Source: a virus
Length of the DNA: 64,000 nucleotides
IMG/VR virus record: IMGVR_UViG_3300034022_000278
Coordinates: 1 to 64,000 of that record
Reading direction: 5' to 3' (one strand)
The position numbers and the translations under genes were made by a program. This document shows, piece by piece, positions 1 to 9,171 of the stretch. The stretch's first letter is position 1. The number at the start of each line of letters is the position of its first letter. The notes below the pieces were generated by a model. The model was not told the DNA's origin. It worked only from the letters and a program-made list of their open reading frames with translations, and ran no database searches.

Positions 1-149
1 ATCCAGTTCTGCGGCTCGTTACCATCCAAGATAGGATTAAAATAACTATCCTCGTCAAACAATTGACCTACCAATAAGTCTTTTTGTTCTACTGTTAAAA
101 GACCTACATAGATAGCCTTTTCTTCTGGTGTTAAATCTGATATTTTCAT
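1..149 (-). CDS. Partial small virion-operon protein, 3' end outside window
   Basis: The minus-strand frame begins with ATG at 149 and stays open to the left edge, giving about 49 residues (MKISDLTPEEKAIYVGLL...). It starts 3 bases after the stop of the 541-aa gene, which is the tight packing typical of this operon. The visible part is acidic and helical, with no domain I recognise. Position suggests a tail or appendage accessory protein; that is inference only. Confidence 0.6.
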   Translation of the reverse strand, partial: MKISDLTPEEKAIYVGLLTVEQKDLLVGQLFDEDSYFNPILDGNEPQNW

Positions 150-152
150 AAT

Positions 153-1778
153 TTATACGTTTCTTGAAAGTGTTGTTTGGAAAGTTTGTACTGCGGTGTA
201 ATAGTTAGCTGCTTCTGTGTCTGTAAGTCCGTCTCCAATAGATGAGAAAGCTTTCTCTCTTGATGAATATAAATCAGGGATTAAATTTCCTGTATTATAA
301 GATGAAATAAAAATATTGTTTGAATTTAAAGAAGTCGAAGGATGTGTATCACTCAGAATTTTAACACCATTTTTAAAAGTATTTTTTACACTTGCTCCCG
401 TTCTATTCCCTAAATGAAAACCAAAACTATTTACATTTGAAGCCTTAATTCCTGCACCATTATCGTTTAATGCTGCAGCTATTAAATCTCCAGAGATTCT
501 TGTTTGCATTAATAAATATGGACTTCCTCCACCTGAACCTGATGAACCTATTTCTACTGAGTTAGATACGATATTTGTTCTTGAATAAACACTTAAATGT
601 GTTGAATTTAAACTTAAAATTGAAGATGGGATTAAAAAAGTATTTGCATAAGCATTAACTCCATTCGGTGTACTTCCCGTACTTGAATGTACCCATCCTC
701 CATTGAAAACCAATCTAAATGCAGCGTCAGTATCCAAAGGATTACGAAGATTATATTTGTGCTGCGTGCTTGTTCCTCCAATAAATGGATAGATTGCTTT
801 CATCTTTGTCCATATTCCGTAGCCTTTTAAGTCAGTTACCAAAGTATTGACTGCATTTGCTTGAGTGACATTTTCTATTACGGCTGCATTCAAGAATGCT
901 TGTGCGTCAGAGTCTGCAACTATTGGCACGCCTACTTGGCGTAATAATTTTGTTTGGAAAGTTTGAACTGCTGTGTAGTAGTTAGCCGCTTCTGTATCTG
1001 TTAAGCCATCTCCAAATGATGAGAATGCACATTCTCTAATGGAATAGTAAATTGGAGAAGTTGCATTATTATAAGCACTAAGTGCATAAGGAACAACATT
1101 ACTATTTACTGATGTACTTGCTATTTCTGAAATTTTAGTTGAATTTTTCCATCCATTTAAAGTACCTACAACGTTTCTATTTGACATAAAAAGACCTAAA
1201 GAATTTGCAGATGCGCCTTGTAAAAAAGAACCGCCATTAAACGCCATATATGTTGTATTCCCATCTCTTGAACGGATATTAGAATTACTTGGGCTGTCAT
1301 CTACACCCATATCAATCATTACAGAACCATTAAAGTCTGTTCTTGAATAGTAACTCATATGCGCATTGTCTTTACTTGTCCAATTACCGCCTTTAAAAAA
1401 GGTATTCGCATAGGCATTTGTTCCATTCGGTTTTGCACCATTTACTGAATGCGTCCATCCACCATTAAATACTAATCTAAATGCACTATCACTATCAACT
1501 GGATTACGAAGATTGAATTTATGTTGAGCTGCCGTTCCTCCAACGAATGGATATAATGCTTTCATTTTAGTCCAAACACCATAGCTTTTAAGAGAAAGAA
1601 CCAAGTTATTTACAGCGTTTTGTTGTACAGGCTCTGTGATCGCAGCATTTGTAATAAACAACTGTGCGTCTGGATCAAATGCTGAGTAGCTCCATATAAG
1701 GGTGCTACCAATGTACACCCTATTTACTTGGGTACTACCAATCTTACAACTTACTATATTAGTTAGCCCTATCTTCAT
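153..1778 (-). CDS. Internally duplicated appendage or tail protein, 541 aa
   Basis: The short N-terminus (IGSTQVNRVYIGSTLIWS, about residues 13-30) resembles the leader seen on many phage appendage proteins. Two tandem copies of a roughly 240-residue module follow. Both contain GYGIWTKMKAIYPFIGGT-type and FNGGWxHS-type segments, a PNGxNAYANTF segment, and end in DGLTDTEAANYYTAVQTFQT. The duplication is direct and only moderately diverged. The Gly/Asn/Ser/Thr-rich composition fits a beta-rich extracellular virion protein, perhaps a lectin-like receptor-binding module. The function is inferred from composition and position among structural genes. Confidence 0.75.
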   Translation of the reverse strand: MKIGLTNIVSCKIGSTQVNRVYIGSTLIWSYSAFDPDAQLFITNAAITEPVQQNAVNNLVLSLKSYGVWTKMKALYPFVGGTAAQHKFNLRNPVDSDSAFRLVFNGGWTHSVNGAKPNGTNAYANTFFKGGNWTSKDNAHMSYYSRTDFNGSVMIDMGVDDSPSNSNIRSRDGNTTYMAFNGGSFLQGASANSLGLFMSNRNVVGTLNGWKNSTKISEIASTSVNSNVVPYALSAYNNATSPIYYSIRECAFSSFGDGLTDTEAANYYTAVQTFQTKLLRQVGVPIVADSDAQAFLNAAVIENVTQANAVNTLVTDLKGYGIWTKMKAIYPFIGGTSTQHKYNLRNPLDTDAAFRLVFNGGWVHSSTGSTPNGVNAYANTFLIPSSILSLNSTHLSVYSRTNIVSNSVEIGSSGSGGGSPYLLMQTRISGDLIAAALNDNGAGIKASNVNSFGFHLGNRTGASVKNTFKNGVKILSDTHPSTSLNSNNIFISSYNTGNLIPDLYSSREKAFSSIGDGLTDTEAANYYTAVQTFQTTLSRNV

Positions 1779-2065
1779 TATACAACGAAATAGATAGTTG
1801 TTGCAACTGGTGTAAGTGCAGCATACTCTGCTGCTGTTACAGCCGTTATAGCGTTGGTTGTGTATGTGGTGTTTACGTTCTTCAATATTGAAGTAGTAAA
1901 TCCATCACTAATTACTCCACCCGCATCCTTAAATCTTACTAGTTTATCAGCTTTATTATAAAAATAAGTTGAGTTAGCAACAGATGAAAAGTCAGCACTT
2001 GTATCTGTTACATGCGTATAATTAATTGCTATTGCTGGTGCTCCGATTACTGCTACTACTGCCAT
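1778..2065 (-). CDS. Small virion-operon protein, 95 aa
   Basis: Its stop codon shares one base with the start codon of the downstream 541-aa gene, so the two are probably translationally coupled. The product is Ala/Thr/Val-rich (MAVVAVIGAPAIAINYTH...). It has a central aromatic segment (FYNKADKLVRFKDAGG) that resembles repeats in phage fibre or appendage proteins. No catalytic motif is visible. It is probably a small appendage component. Confidence 0.65.
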   Translation of the reverse strand: MAVVAVIGAPAIAINYTHVTDTSADFSSVANSTYFYNKADKLVRFKDAGGVISDGFTTSILKNVNTTYTTNAITAVTAAEYAALTPVATTIYFVV

Positions 2066-2066
2066 T

Positions 2067-2363
2067 TTATTTTAATTTAATAAGTTCTACAAATGCATCA
2101 AAATCTGCTTTCTGTTCTACCGTCATGTCTACATAGTCAAGTTCTGTGAATTCTTTAGGAATACTATTTTCAATTCCATAAAACTTCATGATTCTTGGGA
2201 TAGGATTGTAGATATTTACAGACAACAATTCTTGTGTGTCTGAAAATTCATTCATAAAGAAATCATACTCTGCTGTCAAAGGATAAATTTCCTTCTTGTT
2301 TTCTAATTCATCATAAGCATAGATTTCTAAGCCTATAATGTCAATCTTTGTAACTGATTCCAT
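2067..2363 (-). CDS. Acidic small protein in appendage cluster, 98 aa
   Basis: A short, acidic, compact protein (MESVTKIDIIGLEIYAYDEL...) with alternating beta and alpha character; no family recognised. It lies 13 bases downstream of the beta-helix gene and 1 base upstream of the 95-aa gene on the same strand. A chaperone or baseplate-associated role is possible but not supported by any motif. Confidence 0.6.
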   Translation of the reverse strand: MESVTKIDIIGLEIYAYDELENKKEIYPLTAEYDFFMNEFSDTQELLSVNIYNPIPRIMKFYGIENSIPKEFTELDYVDMTVEQKADFDAFVELIKLK

Positions 2364-2376
2364 TTTTGTTTATTTA

Positions 2377-3564
2377 TTATAAGTAAATATTTCCTTGATT
2401 GTCTTCTGTATTCACAATTGCTTGGGTAAGATTTACATTAAATGCTGTACCTCCTTGATATGTATTTCCTCTCATAGAAATTGCTTGAGCAGTTCCTCCA
2501 TTGTTTAAATAAGGAGCAGTAGCATTAACTAATTTAAAAATACAATCTACAATAGTATCGGTAATAGATGCCGAAACACCTTGTATTCCATTACCGTTAA
2601 TATTATTCCAATTACATTCAATTGTTGAATTATATATTAAACTACCTGATGCTCCCAAAATTGCACAACTTGATGCTGATTTAAAAATACAATTATATGA
2701 AATTGATGATGATTTAAGCCAAGCTCCAGAACCAGAAGACGATATGCCCTGACAATTATACATTATTCCAACTGCATATAGACCTAATCCAGATGTAGAT
2801 ATTCCAATACATTGATTTAATTCTGTTCCAGCAGGATTAAATATTCCACTTTTAGTTGTTGATAGACCAGTTGAATTAAAACATTTACCACCACCCATGT
2901 TAATCCCATCTCCAGTAACCGATCTTCCAATAGAATTATATATATTTCCACTATCTATATAAATACCATCTGATCCACCAGTTGATACTGCAATACAATT
3001 GTATGTATTTCCTAGATTTGTATTATTTAAAGATCTTCCAGTTGCTTCTATATAACTGTTATATAAACTTCCTTCATTTCTTACACTTGCAAGTCCACTA
3101 CCAGATGCTGAAATACCCCATAAACTACCTCTATTATAAATACAACTTCCTGCATTTTTAAAAAAAGCACCACTACATTTTATTTGAGAAGATGTAGATT
3201 GAACTTTTAAACACAAATTAGTAATATCTGACATTAAAGAATATCCTATTCTAATAATTTTTATGTTGTAAATTTCACAACTTACTGCAACAGAATTATC
3301 AATAAAAGCATTGTAAAAATCTGTACAATTTAATGTATAAGTATGACCATTTCCATTGATATTTACACCAGTTTTTAATATTATCTCTATTGTTCCAGTC
3401 TCTACAACATCTGCAAACATTTCTATTACTTGTCCACTTACTGCTGCTGCCATAGCAAGGGTTAAGGTAGCATAGTATGTATATACTCCAGACGCATTAG
3501 ATATACCGAAGACTCCTGAAGCAGAGCCTCCACCTGATGATTTTATTTGAATTAGTGTACTCAT
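2377..3564 (-). CDS. Predicted right-handed beta-helix tail spike or fibre, 395 aa
   Basis: A short Gly/Ser-rich leader (SSGGGSASGVFGISNASG) is followed by a stretch typical of beta-helix entry (AMAAAVSGQVIEMFADVVE). About 300 residues of irregular short repeats follow, of the type YNS-x-G-x-S-x-SGxG, with Asn, Ser and Gly at turns (GISASGSGL, GISTSGLGL, GISSSGSGA). This is the signature of pectate-lyase-like right-handed beta-helices used by phage spikes. I see no clear catalytic pair, so it may bind host glycan without cutting it. Its neighbours are other appendage proteins. Confidence 0.7.
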   Translation of the reverse strand: MSTLIQIKSSGGGSASGVFGISNASGVYTYYATLTLAMAAAVSGQVIEMFADVVETGTIEIILKTGVNINGNGHTYTLNCTDFYNAFIDNSVAVSCEIYNIKIIRIGYSLMSDITNLCLKVQSTSSQIKCSGAFFKNAGSCIYNRGSLWGISASGSGLASVRNEGSLYNSYIEATGRSLNNTNLGNTYNCIAVSTGGSDGIYIDSGNIYNSIGRSVTGDGINMGGGKCFNSTGLSTTKSGIFNPAGTELNQCIGISTSGLGLYAVGIMYNCQGISSSGSGAWLKSSSISYNCIFKSASSCAILGASGSLIYNSTIECNWNNINGNGIQGVSASITDTIVDCIFKLVNATAPYLNNGGTAQAISMRGNTYQGGTAFNVNLTQAIVNTEDNQGNIYL

Positions 3565-3577
3565 TAGTATATTTTAT

Positions 3578-4834
3578 TTAGTAAATCTCTCGCCATTGTA
3601 ATGATGCTCCAGCAGTCGTTGCTGTTGCTCCTATATTAGTTGCTGCTATAATATAAATTTCTGAATCCGTAGAATCATAATTTTGTGAAATATAATTTTG
3701 TCTTGCATTTGATGCACTAGGATCTGAGTTTACAGCTCCGCTATTACCTACTGCTGCTGATACATATCCAGTAGCAAACACTAATCCGTCTGTGTAGGAA
3801 GTAGCATCTACACTTACTTCAACGCCTGAACGGGAATCTACAGATGTCCAAGTTGCTCCAGTTAAAAATGATATATTAGGTAATTTTACTACTTTATATA
3901 CAAGAGGTTCTTTTACTGAATATAAACTAAATTCTTGTAATCTTGCAAATAATCTATTTAAATAAGTTTGATAAGTGCTAGTTAATCTAATAGCAATTAT
4001 AGGTAATGTAGCTCCTGCTGCAATAGATCTTAATGTAGTATTCAATGCTGACCAATCTTGTCCTGCATCTGAATCTCCTGCTTCCGATATTACAGTAGAA
4101 CATATTTGATTAAAAGATCCTCCCGTTGTTACTCCAGTATTAAATATTTCACATCTTATGGGCAAATTAGGAGTTGCCATATAAGGTACAGAAATAGTAT
4201 TAGATGTCTTAAATTCGTGAGCAATAATATATTTACCATCAACTAAGAATCCACATCTAACTCTACCTAATCCTAACCAAGTAAAATCTATAAATAAAAA
4301 CTGTGTCTTTGTTATATCTAAATTATAACCTGAATCTCCAGTTCCATTGCATTTATCTACATTCCAATTTGCTTGTGTTATTTTAGAAGCATCACTCGGT
4401 GTACTACTTGTATTTGTTCTAACGCAAAAACTTAATATTCCTGCACCATTTTGTTCAAAGTAAATACCGTCTTTATCATCGTAATATCCCGTTCTCTTAG
4501 TTACATTAGTAACTGCTGCTTTAAAGCAAAAGGTTGAAAATATTAATTGACTTTTTCCAGGGATATAATTATGATAAATTTTTGTTTGATGTATTGCACT
4601 ACTTGTTACACTTGATGTAGTAGTTAATAAAGCTGATGATTGATTAGGATTAAAAGTAATAGTACCTCCACTAACAACTTTATCAAGAAAATTTATATTT
4701 AAACCGTAGACGTGTTTATAATCTCCTAATGTAAATGGTTGAGAAATTCTTTCTCTTCCAAATGCATCAGTGAGCATTGTAGTACCCGCAGTATCCTGTA
4801 GTCTTACTAATCCAGAAGTAATTGCAGTACTCAT
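3578..4834 (-). CDS. Structural protein with beta-sandwich character, 418 aa
   Basis: The N-terminal half (RISQPFTLGDYKHVYGL, then YIPGKSQLIFSTFCFK) matches a pattern I know from a large group of phage minor structural proteins. The middle part (FIDFTWLGLGRVRCGFLVDGKYI) resembles a concanavalin-like jelly roll. No enzymatic residues are evident. It sits 13 bases upstream of the beta-helix gene. A virion surface or appendage role is inferred from family resemblance and position. Confidence 0.65.
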   Translation of the reverse strand: MSTAITSGLVRLQDTAGTTMLTDAFGRERISQPFTLGDYKHVYGLNINFLDKVVSGGTITFNPNQSSALLTTTSSVTSSAIHQTKIYHNYIPGKSQLIFSTFCFKAAVTNVTKRTGYYDDKDGIYFEQNGAGILSFCVRTNTSSTPSDASKITQANWNVDKCNGTGDSGYNLDITKTQFLFIDFTWLGLGRVRCGFLVDGKYIIAHEFKTSNTISVPYMATPNLPIRCEIFNTGVTTGGSFNQICSTVISEAGDSDAGQDWSALNTTLRSIAAGATLPIIAIRLTSTYQTYLNRLFARLQEFSLYSVKEPLVYKVVKLPNISFLTGATWTSVDSRSGVEVSVDATSYTDGLVFATGYVSAAVGNSGAVNSDPSASNARQNYISQNYDSTDSEIYIIAATNIGATATTAGASLQWREIY

Positions 4835-4837
4835 TTA

Positions 4838-5179
4838 TTATACGTTATAAATGATAACTAACTCAGTTCCAGTGCCGTTATAAGCAATAGTTCCTGCTGC
4901 ATAGAAGTTGTTTAAAGCTCCAGCATCAAAGTTTAATGTTTCACCTGGCTTAATTGTACCGCCTAAGAATGTTCCATTTGCAAGTCCTACATTAGATACA
5001 GATATACTGTATACAATTGGAGCAATAGTTCCAGATGCAGTAACTCTGATTAATACTGGTACTCTAGTTGCACCTGTAGTACTTCCAATAGAATTCATTT
5101 TTACAAGTAACTCATTTTGACCAGTTACTTGTGCTTGTGTGTTATTATGGCCTACTATGGCTACATGTTTTTGTGACAT
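4838..5179 (-). CDS. Small beta-rich virion protein, 113 aa
   Basis: A Thr/Val/Gly-rich protein (VTGQNELLVKMNS at about residue 18) with no charged helices and a predicted all-beta fold. The gene ends 3 bases from the next structural gene. A plus-strand frame over 4908-5120 is its antisense shadow. A small adhesin or baseplate decoration is plausible; the function is unknown. Confidence 0.65.
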   Translation of the reverse strand: MSQKHVAIVGHNNTQAQVTGQNELLVKMNSIGSTTGATRVPVLIRVTASGTIAPIVYSISVSNVGLANGTFLGGTIKPGETLNFDAGALNNFYAAGTIAYNGTGTELVIIYNV

Positions 5180-5201
5180 AATAATTATTTTTAATGTTTT
5201 A

Positions 5202-5357
5202 TTATTTTCCTTTTAGAGCTTCTAACTCTTTGTACATAGTCAGCAATTCTGCTTCCTTTTGTGCAATTAACTCTTCTTGAGTAGGCTCATCTACTTCTAT
5301 AAATACAACCTCAACAAGGCCGTTTTCGTCATATATCTCGTTTCTAACTTGTGCCAT
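5202..5357 (-). CDS. Small acidic helical protein, 51 aa
   Basis: I place the start at the ATG at 5357 (MAQVRNEIYDENGLVEVVF...). An upstream in-frame ATG at 5390 would overlap the 3' end of the preceding gene, while the 5357 ATG follows an A-rich leader just after that gene's stop. The C-terminal half is a charged Glu/Lys helix (PTQEELIAQKEAELL) that could form a coiled coil. The role is unknown; it may be a chaperone-like or trimerising partner of neighbouring appendage proteins. Confidence 0.6.
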   Translation of the reverse strand: MAQVRNEIYDENGLVEVVFIEVDEPTQEELIAQKEAELLTMYKELEALKGK

Positions 5358-5368
5358 AATTTTATTAT

Positions 5369-6142
5369 TTATTCTTGTGGTTTTATCCAAATATTTGGTA
5401 CTATTCCTGTTTTATAAGTATTCCAATTAAATGTAGTGGGTGCAGTACCAATTGGGGTAGAAACCATTGAATATCCTACAGTAGGCGTTGGGCCAGAAGC
5501 AAAAGCAGTATTTAATGACATTAAGGCATCACTTGAAATTCCAGTAGTACTGATAGAGGCATTAGGTAAAACTCCTATCCAATATGTTATTCCTTTTAAG
5601 AACTGAAATGCAGTTGTAATTGTTTTTATACCTGTTGTAGAACAATCTATTTGCGCACTTTGATATAATTTTTGACTTGGTACACCCCCAGCATTTGAAT
5701 AAATTAATAATTCCATTAAACCTCCTACTGCAGCAGCGGTAATATTAATGTTTAATGATATTGTAAGAAAATCATTATTTGGCAAAAATGGATTTAAATC
5801 TACTCTACTTACAGAACCGTTGTATACACCCATTGAAGAAGCATTAATTGCTGCATTAAGTCCAAATGCCGAACCAACACCTCCATAATATGGATATATT
5901 CCTGCATTACCCTGCAATCCGCCACCACTTCCACCTGTTGCGTTAACTACAGGATTAGCAGGGTCAGTATTATTTACAGTTACGTTTGTACCCGCAACTA
6001 CAGATTGTACAACATTACCGCTAGTTTCAAGAGTTGTAATTATTCCAAGTGCATTTTTATAACACATTTTGCTAACATTCTTGTCAAAATATATTTCATC
6101 TAAATTTGCAGTTTGTGCGTCTTTAATTTTATACTCAGCCAT
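5369..6142 (-). CDS. Appendage protein with fibre-like N-terminus, 257 aa
   Basis: The N-terminus (KDAQTANLDEIYFDKNVSKM) and the following Asn/Thr/Val-rich segment ending in NATGGSGGG look like the stalk and flexible linker of a phage fibre. A C-terminal beta-rich domain of about 170 residues follows (FLTISLNINITAAAVGGLMEL). No enzymatic motif is visible. The Gly linker at about residues 70-76 separates attachment and distal domains. It is probably a trimeric fibre or head decoration. Confidence 0.6.
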   Translation of the reverse strand: MAEYKIKDAQTANLDEIYFDKNVSKMCYKNALGIITTLETSGNVVQSVVAGTNVTVNNTDPANPVVNATGGSGGGLQGNAGIYPYYGGVGSAFGLNAAINASSMGVYNGSVSRVDLNPFLPNNDFLTISLNINITAAAVGGLMELLIYSNAGGVPSQKLYQSAQIDCSTTGIKTITTAFQFLKGITYWIGVLPNASISTTGISSDALMSLNTAFASGPTPTVGYSMVSTPIGTAPTTFNWNTYKTGIVPNIWIKPQE

Positions 6143-6144
6143 AA

Positions 6145-6390
6145 TTACGAATTTAATAAGTTTTTAATTTGTTGATATGTTAGAGTATTATATATAGTAG
6201 TATTACCTGCTATATCTCTTGTATCGTAACAATTTAATATTTCTAAAGCTCTACGCTTATTTTTTAATTTATCTAGTGTCTCGCAGCATGCATTTCCAAA
6301 TTGCAATTGCTGCATGTATTTAAATGTCTCTTTTCCAAACTCGCATTGTTTATCCCAAACTAATAACGAGTAATCATCGCACATTGCCAT
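6145..6390 (-). CDS. Cysteine-containing small protein, 81 aa
   Basis: A small helical protein with five Cys residues (MAMCDDYSLLVWDKQCEFGK..., then NACCETLDK). Its start overlaps the stop of the collagen-like gene by one base. The adjacent genes at 6390 and 7037 are also Cys-rich, so the trio may be a functional set. I do not recognise the family. Confidence 0.6.
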   Translation of the reverse strand: MAMCDDYSLLVWDKQCEFGKETFKYMQQLQFGNACCETLDKLKNKRRALEILNCYDTRDIAGNTTIYNTLTYQQIKNLLNS

Positions 6391-7025
6391 TAGCTAATTT
6401 TATCAAGTATAAAAGTAGCATTTGATAAATATATCTTAGCTGAATCAGTTGATGTTCCTATAAGATTTATAGTATCTCCTGCAACTAAGGAAATATCTGA
6501 AAGTAAAAATGAAGTACTAAATCTAAAATTTTGTAAAAATGTGGAATAAAATATAGAAGTGTTATTAACATAAGTATCAAGTACTACTCCATTTTTATAA
6601 GCATTATATGTTAAAGACCCTCCTGTAAATAAAGAACTAATTTCAAAAGTTATTTTTGCTGAATAACTGATTCTATATAAAGCTGTTGCTGTTCCTACGG
6701 GTACTGTGTAACTAGTCCCTGTAATATCAGTTGAAGTGGGAGAAGTACCTACACTTCCCATACCTAACCTTTCTGTAGTATAAAATACTTGCTCGCAAGG
6801 ACAAACTCCAGCAGGACCTTGTGGACCTGTTGCGCCCGTAGCACCTGTTGCTCCGTTAGTACCATTAGTACCGTTTGCTCCATTTAGGTTTGGCGTAATA
6901 TAAGTTGTCCCGTCTGTGTATAAATAAGTGAAAGTTCCGTTACCATTAGAGGTAACACTTACTATTCCTTTTCCGTCATTTCCACTTAATAAAGTAATTC
7001 CTTGACAATCTTTACATCCACACAT
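6390..7025 (-). CDS. Collagen-like virion fibre protein, 211 aa
   Basis: The N-terminus has CGCKDCQG. A linker follows, then about 8 Gly-x-y triplets (GANGTNGTNGATGATGATG, then PQGPAG, about residues 48-74), the phage collagen-like triple helix. The C-terminal domain of about 135 residues is beta-rich (TSYTVPVGTATALYRISYSAK) and resembles trimeric C1q/TNF-type tips. It is inferred to be a trimeric fibre. The CPCEQ after the collagen run could cross-link chains. Confidence 0.75.
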   Translation of the reverse strand: MCGCKDCQGITLLSGNDGKGIVSVTSNGNGTFTYLYTDGTTYITPNLNGANGTNGTNGATGATGATGPQGPAGVCPCEQVFYTTERLGMGSVGTSPTSTDITGTSYTVPVGTATALYRISYSAKITFEISSLFTGGSLTYNAYKNGVVLDTYVNNTSIFYSTFLQNFRFSTSFLLSDISLVAGDTINLIGTSTDSAKIYLSNATFILDKIS

Positions 7026-7036
7026 AATTCTTTATA

Positions 7037-7864
7037 TTAACATCCACCGCAGCCACAGCCACAGTCGACAACCGTTTGACAATAAGTACTAGCTGCAGTA
7101 AGAATAGCTTCTGCAGTATCAAAATCTCCGCATGCAAATGCAGATTGTATTCCGTAGATAAAAATTTCCATTTGATCTACTTGGTCTTTTAATTTTCTTA
7201 CAGTGATAGAATCACATGCATCGATTAAAGCAACAACAAGTCTATCTTTGCAATTACATACATTGCATAAGAATAGTTCATATTGTGTATCATTAGTATA
7301 TTCTGTTGTTGATGTTAATACAGAATAAACTACTTGATATATACCGTCAGGTTGCGACCATGTTTGGTCTACCAAAGCGGTAAAAGGAACTGGAGTAGGA
7401 TTTCCTATTTGTCCAGTGTATAAGTTAATAGTAGGATTTTTAAAAATAAACTGCTCTAAAACAGATACTCCCATTATAACAGTAGATAATACTGACTGAG
7501 AGATATTAACTTGGTAAGTTCCTCCGTTGTTAGCACCTGTACCTGTTATTAATGCTACTATCTTAGTACCTGGAGTTACTCCAATACCTGTTAGATATTG
7601 CCCTACAACGAAAGTACCTGATAAATGTGATACATCTGTAAAAGTAGTTCCTGAGATTGTTCCTGTGCCAAAAGCATTAACAGCTGGAGTATAAGTCCAA
7701 GGGTAAACATTTACAGTTGCTGATACTACAGCAGTTGTATCTATATTAGGAGTTCCCCATCCTGTAGGATTAGTAGTTAGGTTATAGGCATTAGTCTCTT
7801 CATATAAATTAACTAAGTTACATTTATTTCCAAGGGTAAGCGATATTTTAGGTACTAATGCCAT
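7037..7864 (-). CDS. Cys-rich structural protein, 275 aa
   Basis: The N-terminal two thirds are beta-rich with a Gly/Thr repeat segment (FTDVSHLSGTFVVGQYLTGIG). The C-terminal 75 residues are helical and end in a Cys cluster (CNCKDRLVVAL..., final VDCGCGCGGC). The cluster suggests metal binding or dense disulfides, unusual for a cytoplasmic protein. A hairpin at 7907-7944 separates it from the upstream gene, so it may start a transcription subunit. No known family assigned. Confidence 0.65.
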   Translation of the reverse strand: MALVPKISLTLGNKCNLVNLYEETNAYNLTTNPTGWGTPNIDTTAVVSATVNVYPWTYTPAVNAFGTGTISGTTFTDVSHLSGTFVVGQYLTGIGVTPGTKIVALITGTGANNGGTYQVNISQSVLSTVIMGVSVLEQFIFKNPTINLYTGQIGNPTPVPFTALVDQTWSQPDGIYQVVYSVLTSTTEYTNDTQYELFLCNVCNCKDRLVVALIDACDSITVRKLKDQVDQMEIFIYGIQSAFACGDFDTAEAILTAASTYCQTVVDCGCGCGGC

Positions 7865-7906
7865 GTTTTAAAGTTTATCAAAGATAATAAAAATTTATGT
7901 ATTTAA

Positions 7907-7944
7907 ATAATTAGGTTGTACTAGAAGTAATACAACCTAATTAT
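7907..7944 (-). terminator. Terminator hairpin between structural genes
   Basis: A 14-bp perfect stem (7907-7920 with 7931-7944; arms read ATAATTAGGTTGTA and its complement) encloses a 10-base loop in the gap between the 377-aa and 275-aa genes. On the minus strand it is followed by AT-rich sequence including TTTTTATT. The stem is nearly symmetrical. It probably ends the transcript of the 377-aa gene. Confidence 0.65.
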
Positions 7945-7952
7945 AAATTTAT

Positions 7953-9086
7953 TTAGTAGTATTCAATAGCAAACTGAAACTTAACATTAGAAAGTGTTCC
8001 ATAATTTGCAACACTAGATAATGGTTCTATTTGTAAATTTAAATAACCTGTTGCCCATACATCCGCTAATAAGCCTGTGTTAGGGTTAATAGCTTGCGAT
8101 ATATATTTATCGCCTATAATATTTACTACTGTACCTCCTTGAGAACTAATACCTGCGGGTAATATCATTTCTCCGTAACGAGTTCCTGGATCTCCTATAT
8201 TAGTAGATACATACGTACCTACAGGAGTACCTGGTATAATGCTGTTAGTGTCCTGGTATCCAGTTAAATTTCCAGATGAAATATATCCACTATTAACTTC
8301 TAATCCTGTAGTAATATCATAAAGTGTAGTTCCTATAGAACCTGCTAATGTAAATGTTGATTTATTTAGTAAGTTAGTATATACTTTTATTTTTGCAATA
8401 CCTGTAGCATACGGATTAAATTTAAAGTATACTCCAGAAGCATTACTAAATACTAAAGGTTTATTTCTCCCATCTTCAGATTCAGAATAAGCACCAAAAG
8501 TTGTACCTCTATTTATATAGTTTGTGCTATTATAAATAGAATAAATAGGATTAGTTGCTAGAGTTCCTCCAGATACTAAACTAGGAATAGTAATAATATC
8601 AGATAAATATTGTGTAGTTGCGGGCGCGCTCCATGTCCAAGCTCCAGGTAGAGGATTCTCTATACAGTAAAATGTATAAGGTTTGCCGTCTGGTGGAACT
8701 GTTGCAGGAACATTAATAGCGTAGTTATTAATTCTTCCTCCTATGTTAGAAGGATATAAAGTAATAATACCGTCAGAATTATTTACTATGATTGTTGTAC
8801 GGCCAGTTTTAGGTTGAGGTAATTTAGCTGCGTAATTAGTTACAGTGACAGTTCTAAATACATTTACTCCGTAATTTAAAACTGCAGTAGTACTTGCACT
8901 AGTATTATTTGCAATTAAATTGTCATAAACATCAGTAAAATCTGGCGTACCAGTACTTTCTAAAGGTACAACAATTCCGTATCTGTTTTTGTATGCTACA
9001 ACATTATTTTCTATACTTTTAAAGATATCTACTTCTAGACCGTCTTCATTTTGTGCATCTCTATTATATTTTTTTTCAATGTTCAT
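7953..9086 (-). CDS. Structural protein, 377 aa
   Basis: The N-terminus is charged and Tyr-containing (MNIEKKYNRDAQNEDGLEVD...). A long Thr/Gly/Asn/Ser-rich beta region follows, including a stretch (ITLYPSNIGGRINNYAINVP) typical of phage fibre shafts. It is bounded by terminator hairpins on both sides and so forms its own transcription unit, which suggests high or separately timed expression. No enzyme motif is seen. A head fibre or tail appendage is the best guess. Confidence 0.6.
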   Translation of the reverse strand: MNIEKKYNRDAQNEDGLEVDIFKSIENNVVAYKNRYGIVVPLESTGTPDFTDVYDNLIANNTSASTTAVLNYGVNVFRTVTVTNYAAKLPQPKTGRTTIIVNNSDGIITLYPSNIGGRINNYAINVPATVPPDGKPYTFYCIENPLPGAWTWSAPATTQYLSDIITIPSLVSGGTLATNPIYSIYNSTNYINRGTTFGAYSESEDGRNKPLVFSNASGVYFKFNPYATGIAKIKVYTNLLNKSTFTLAGSIGTTLYDITTGLEVNSGYISSGNLTGYQDTNSIIPGTPVGTYVSTNIGDPGTRYGEMILPAGISSQGGTVVNIIGDKYISQAINPNTGLLADVWATGYLNLQIEPLSSVANYGTLSNVKFQFAIEYY

Positions 9087-9117
9087 TGTATAGAATATTT
9101 GTAATAATTAAAAATAT

Positions 9118-9159
9118 AGTAGCCCACCACTCGACAGCAAAATTCCGTGGCAGGCTACT
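9118..9159 (-). terminator. Terminator after the 429-aa structural gene
   Basis: The outer stem AGTAGCC/GGCTACT (9118-9124 with 9153-9159) and an inner CCAC/GTGG pair form a GC-rich hairpin in otherwise AT-rich DNA. On the minus strand it is followed by ATATTTTTAATTATTAC. It lies 12 bases past the stop of the gene ending at 9172, as expected for an intrinsic terminator. Confidence 0.75.
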
Positions 9160-9171
9160 GGGGTTGGAGAA

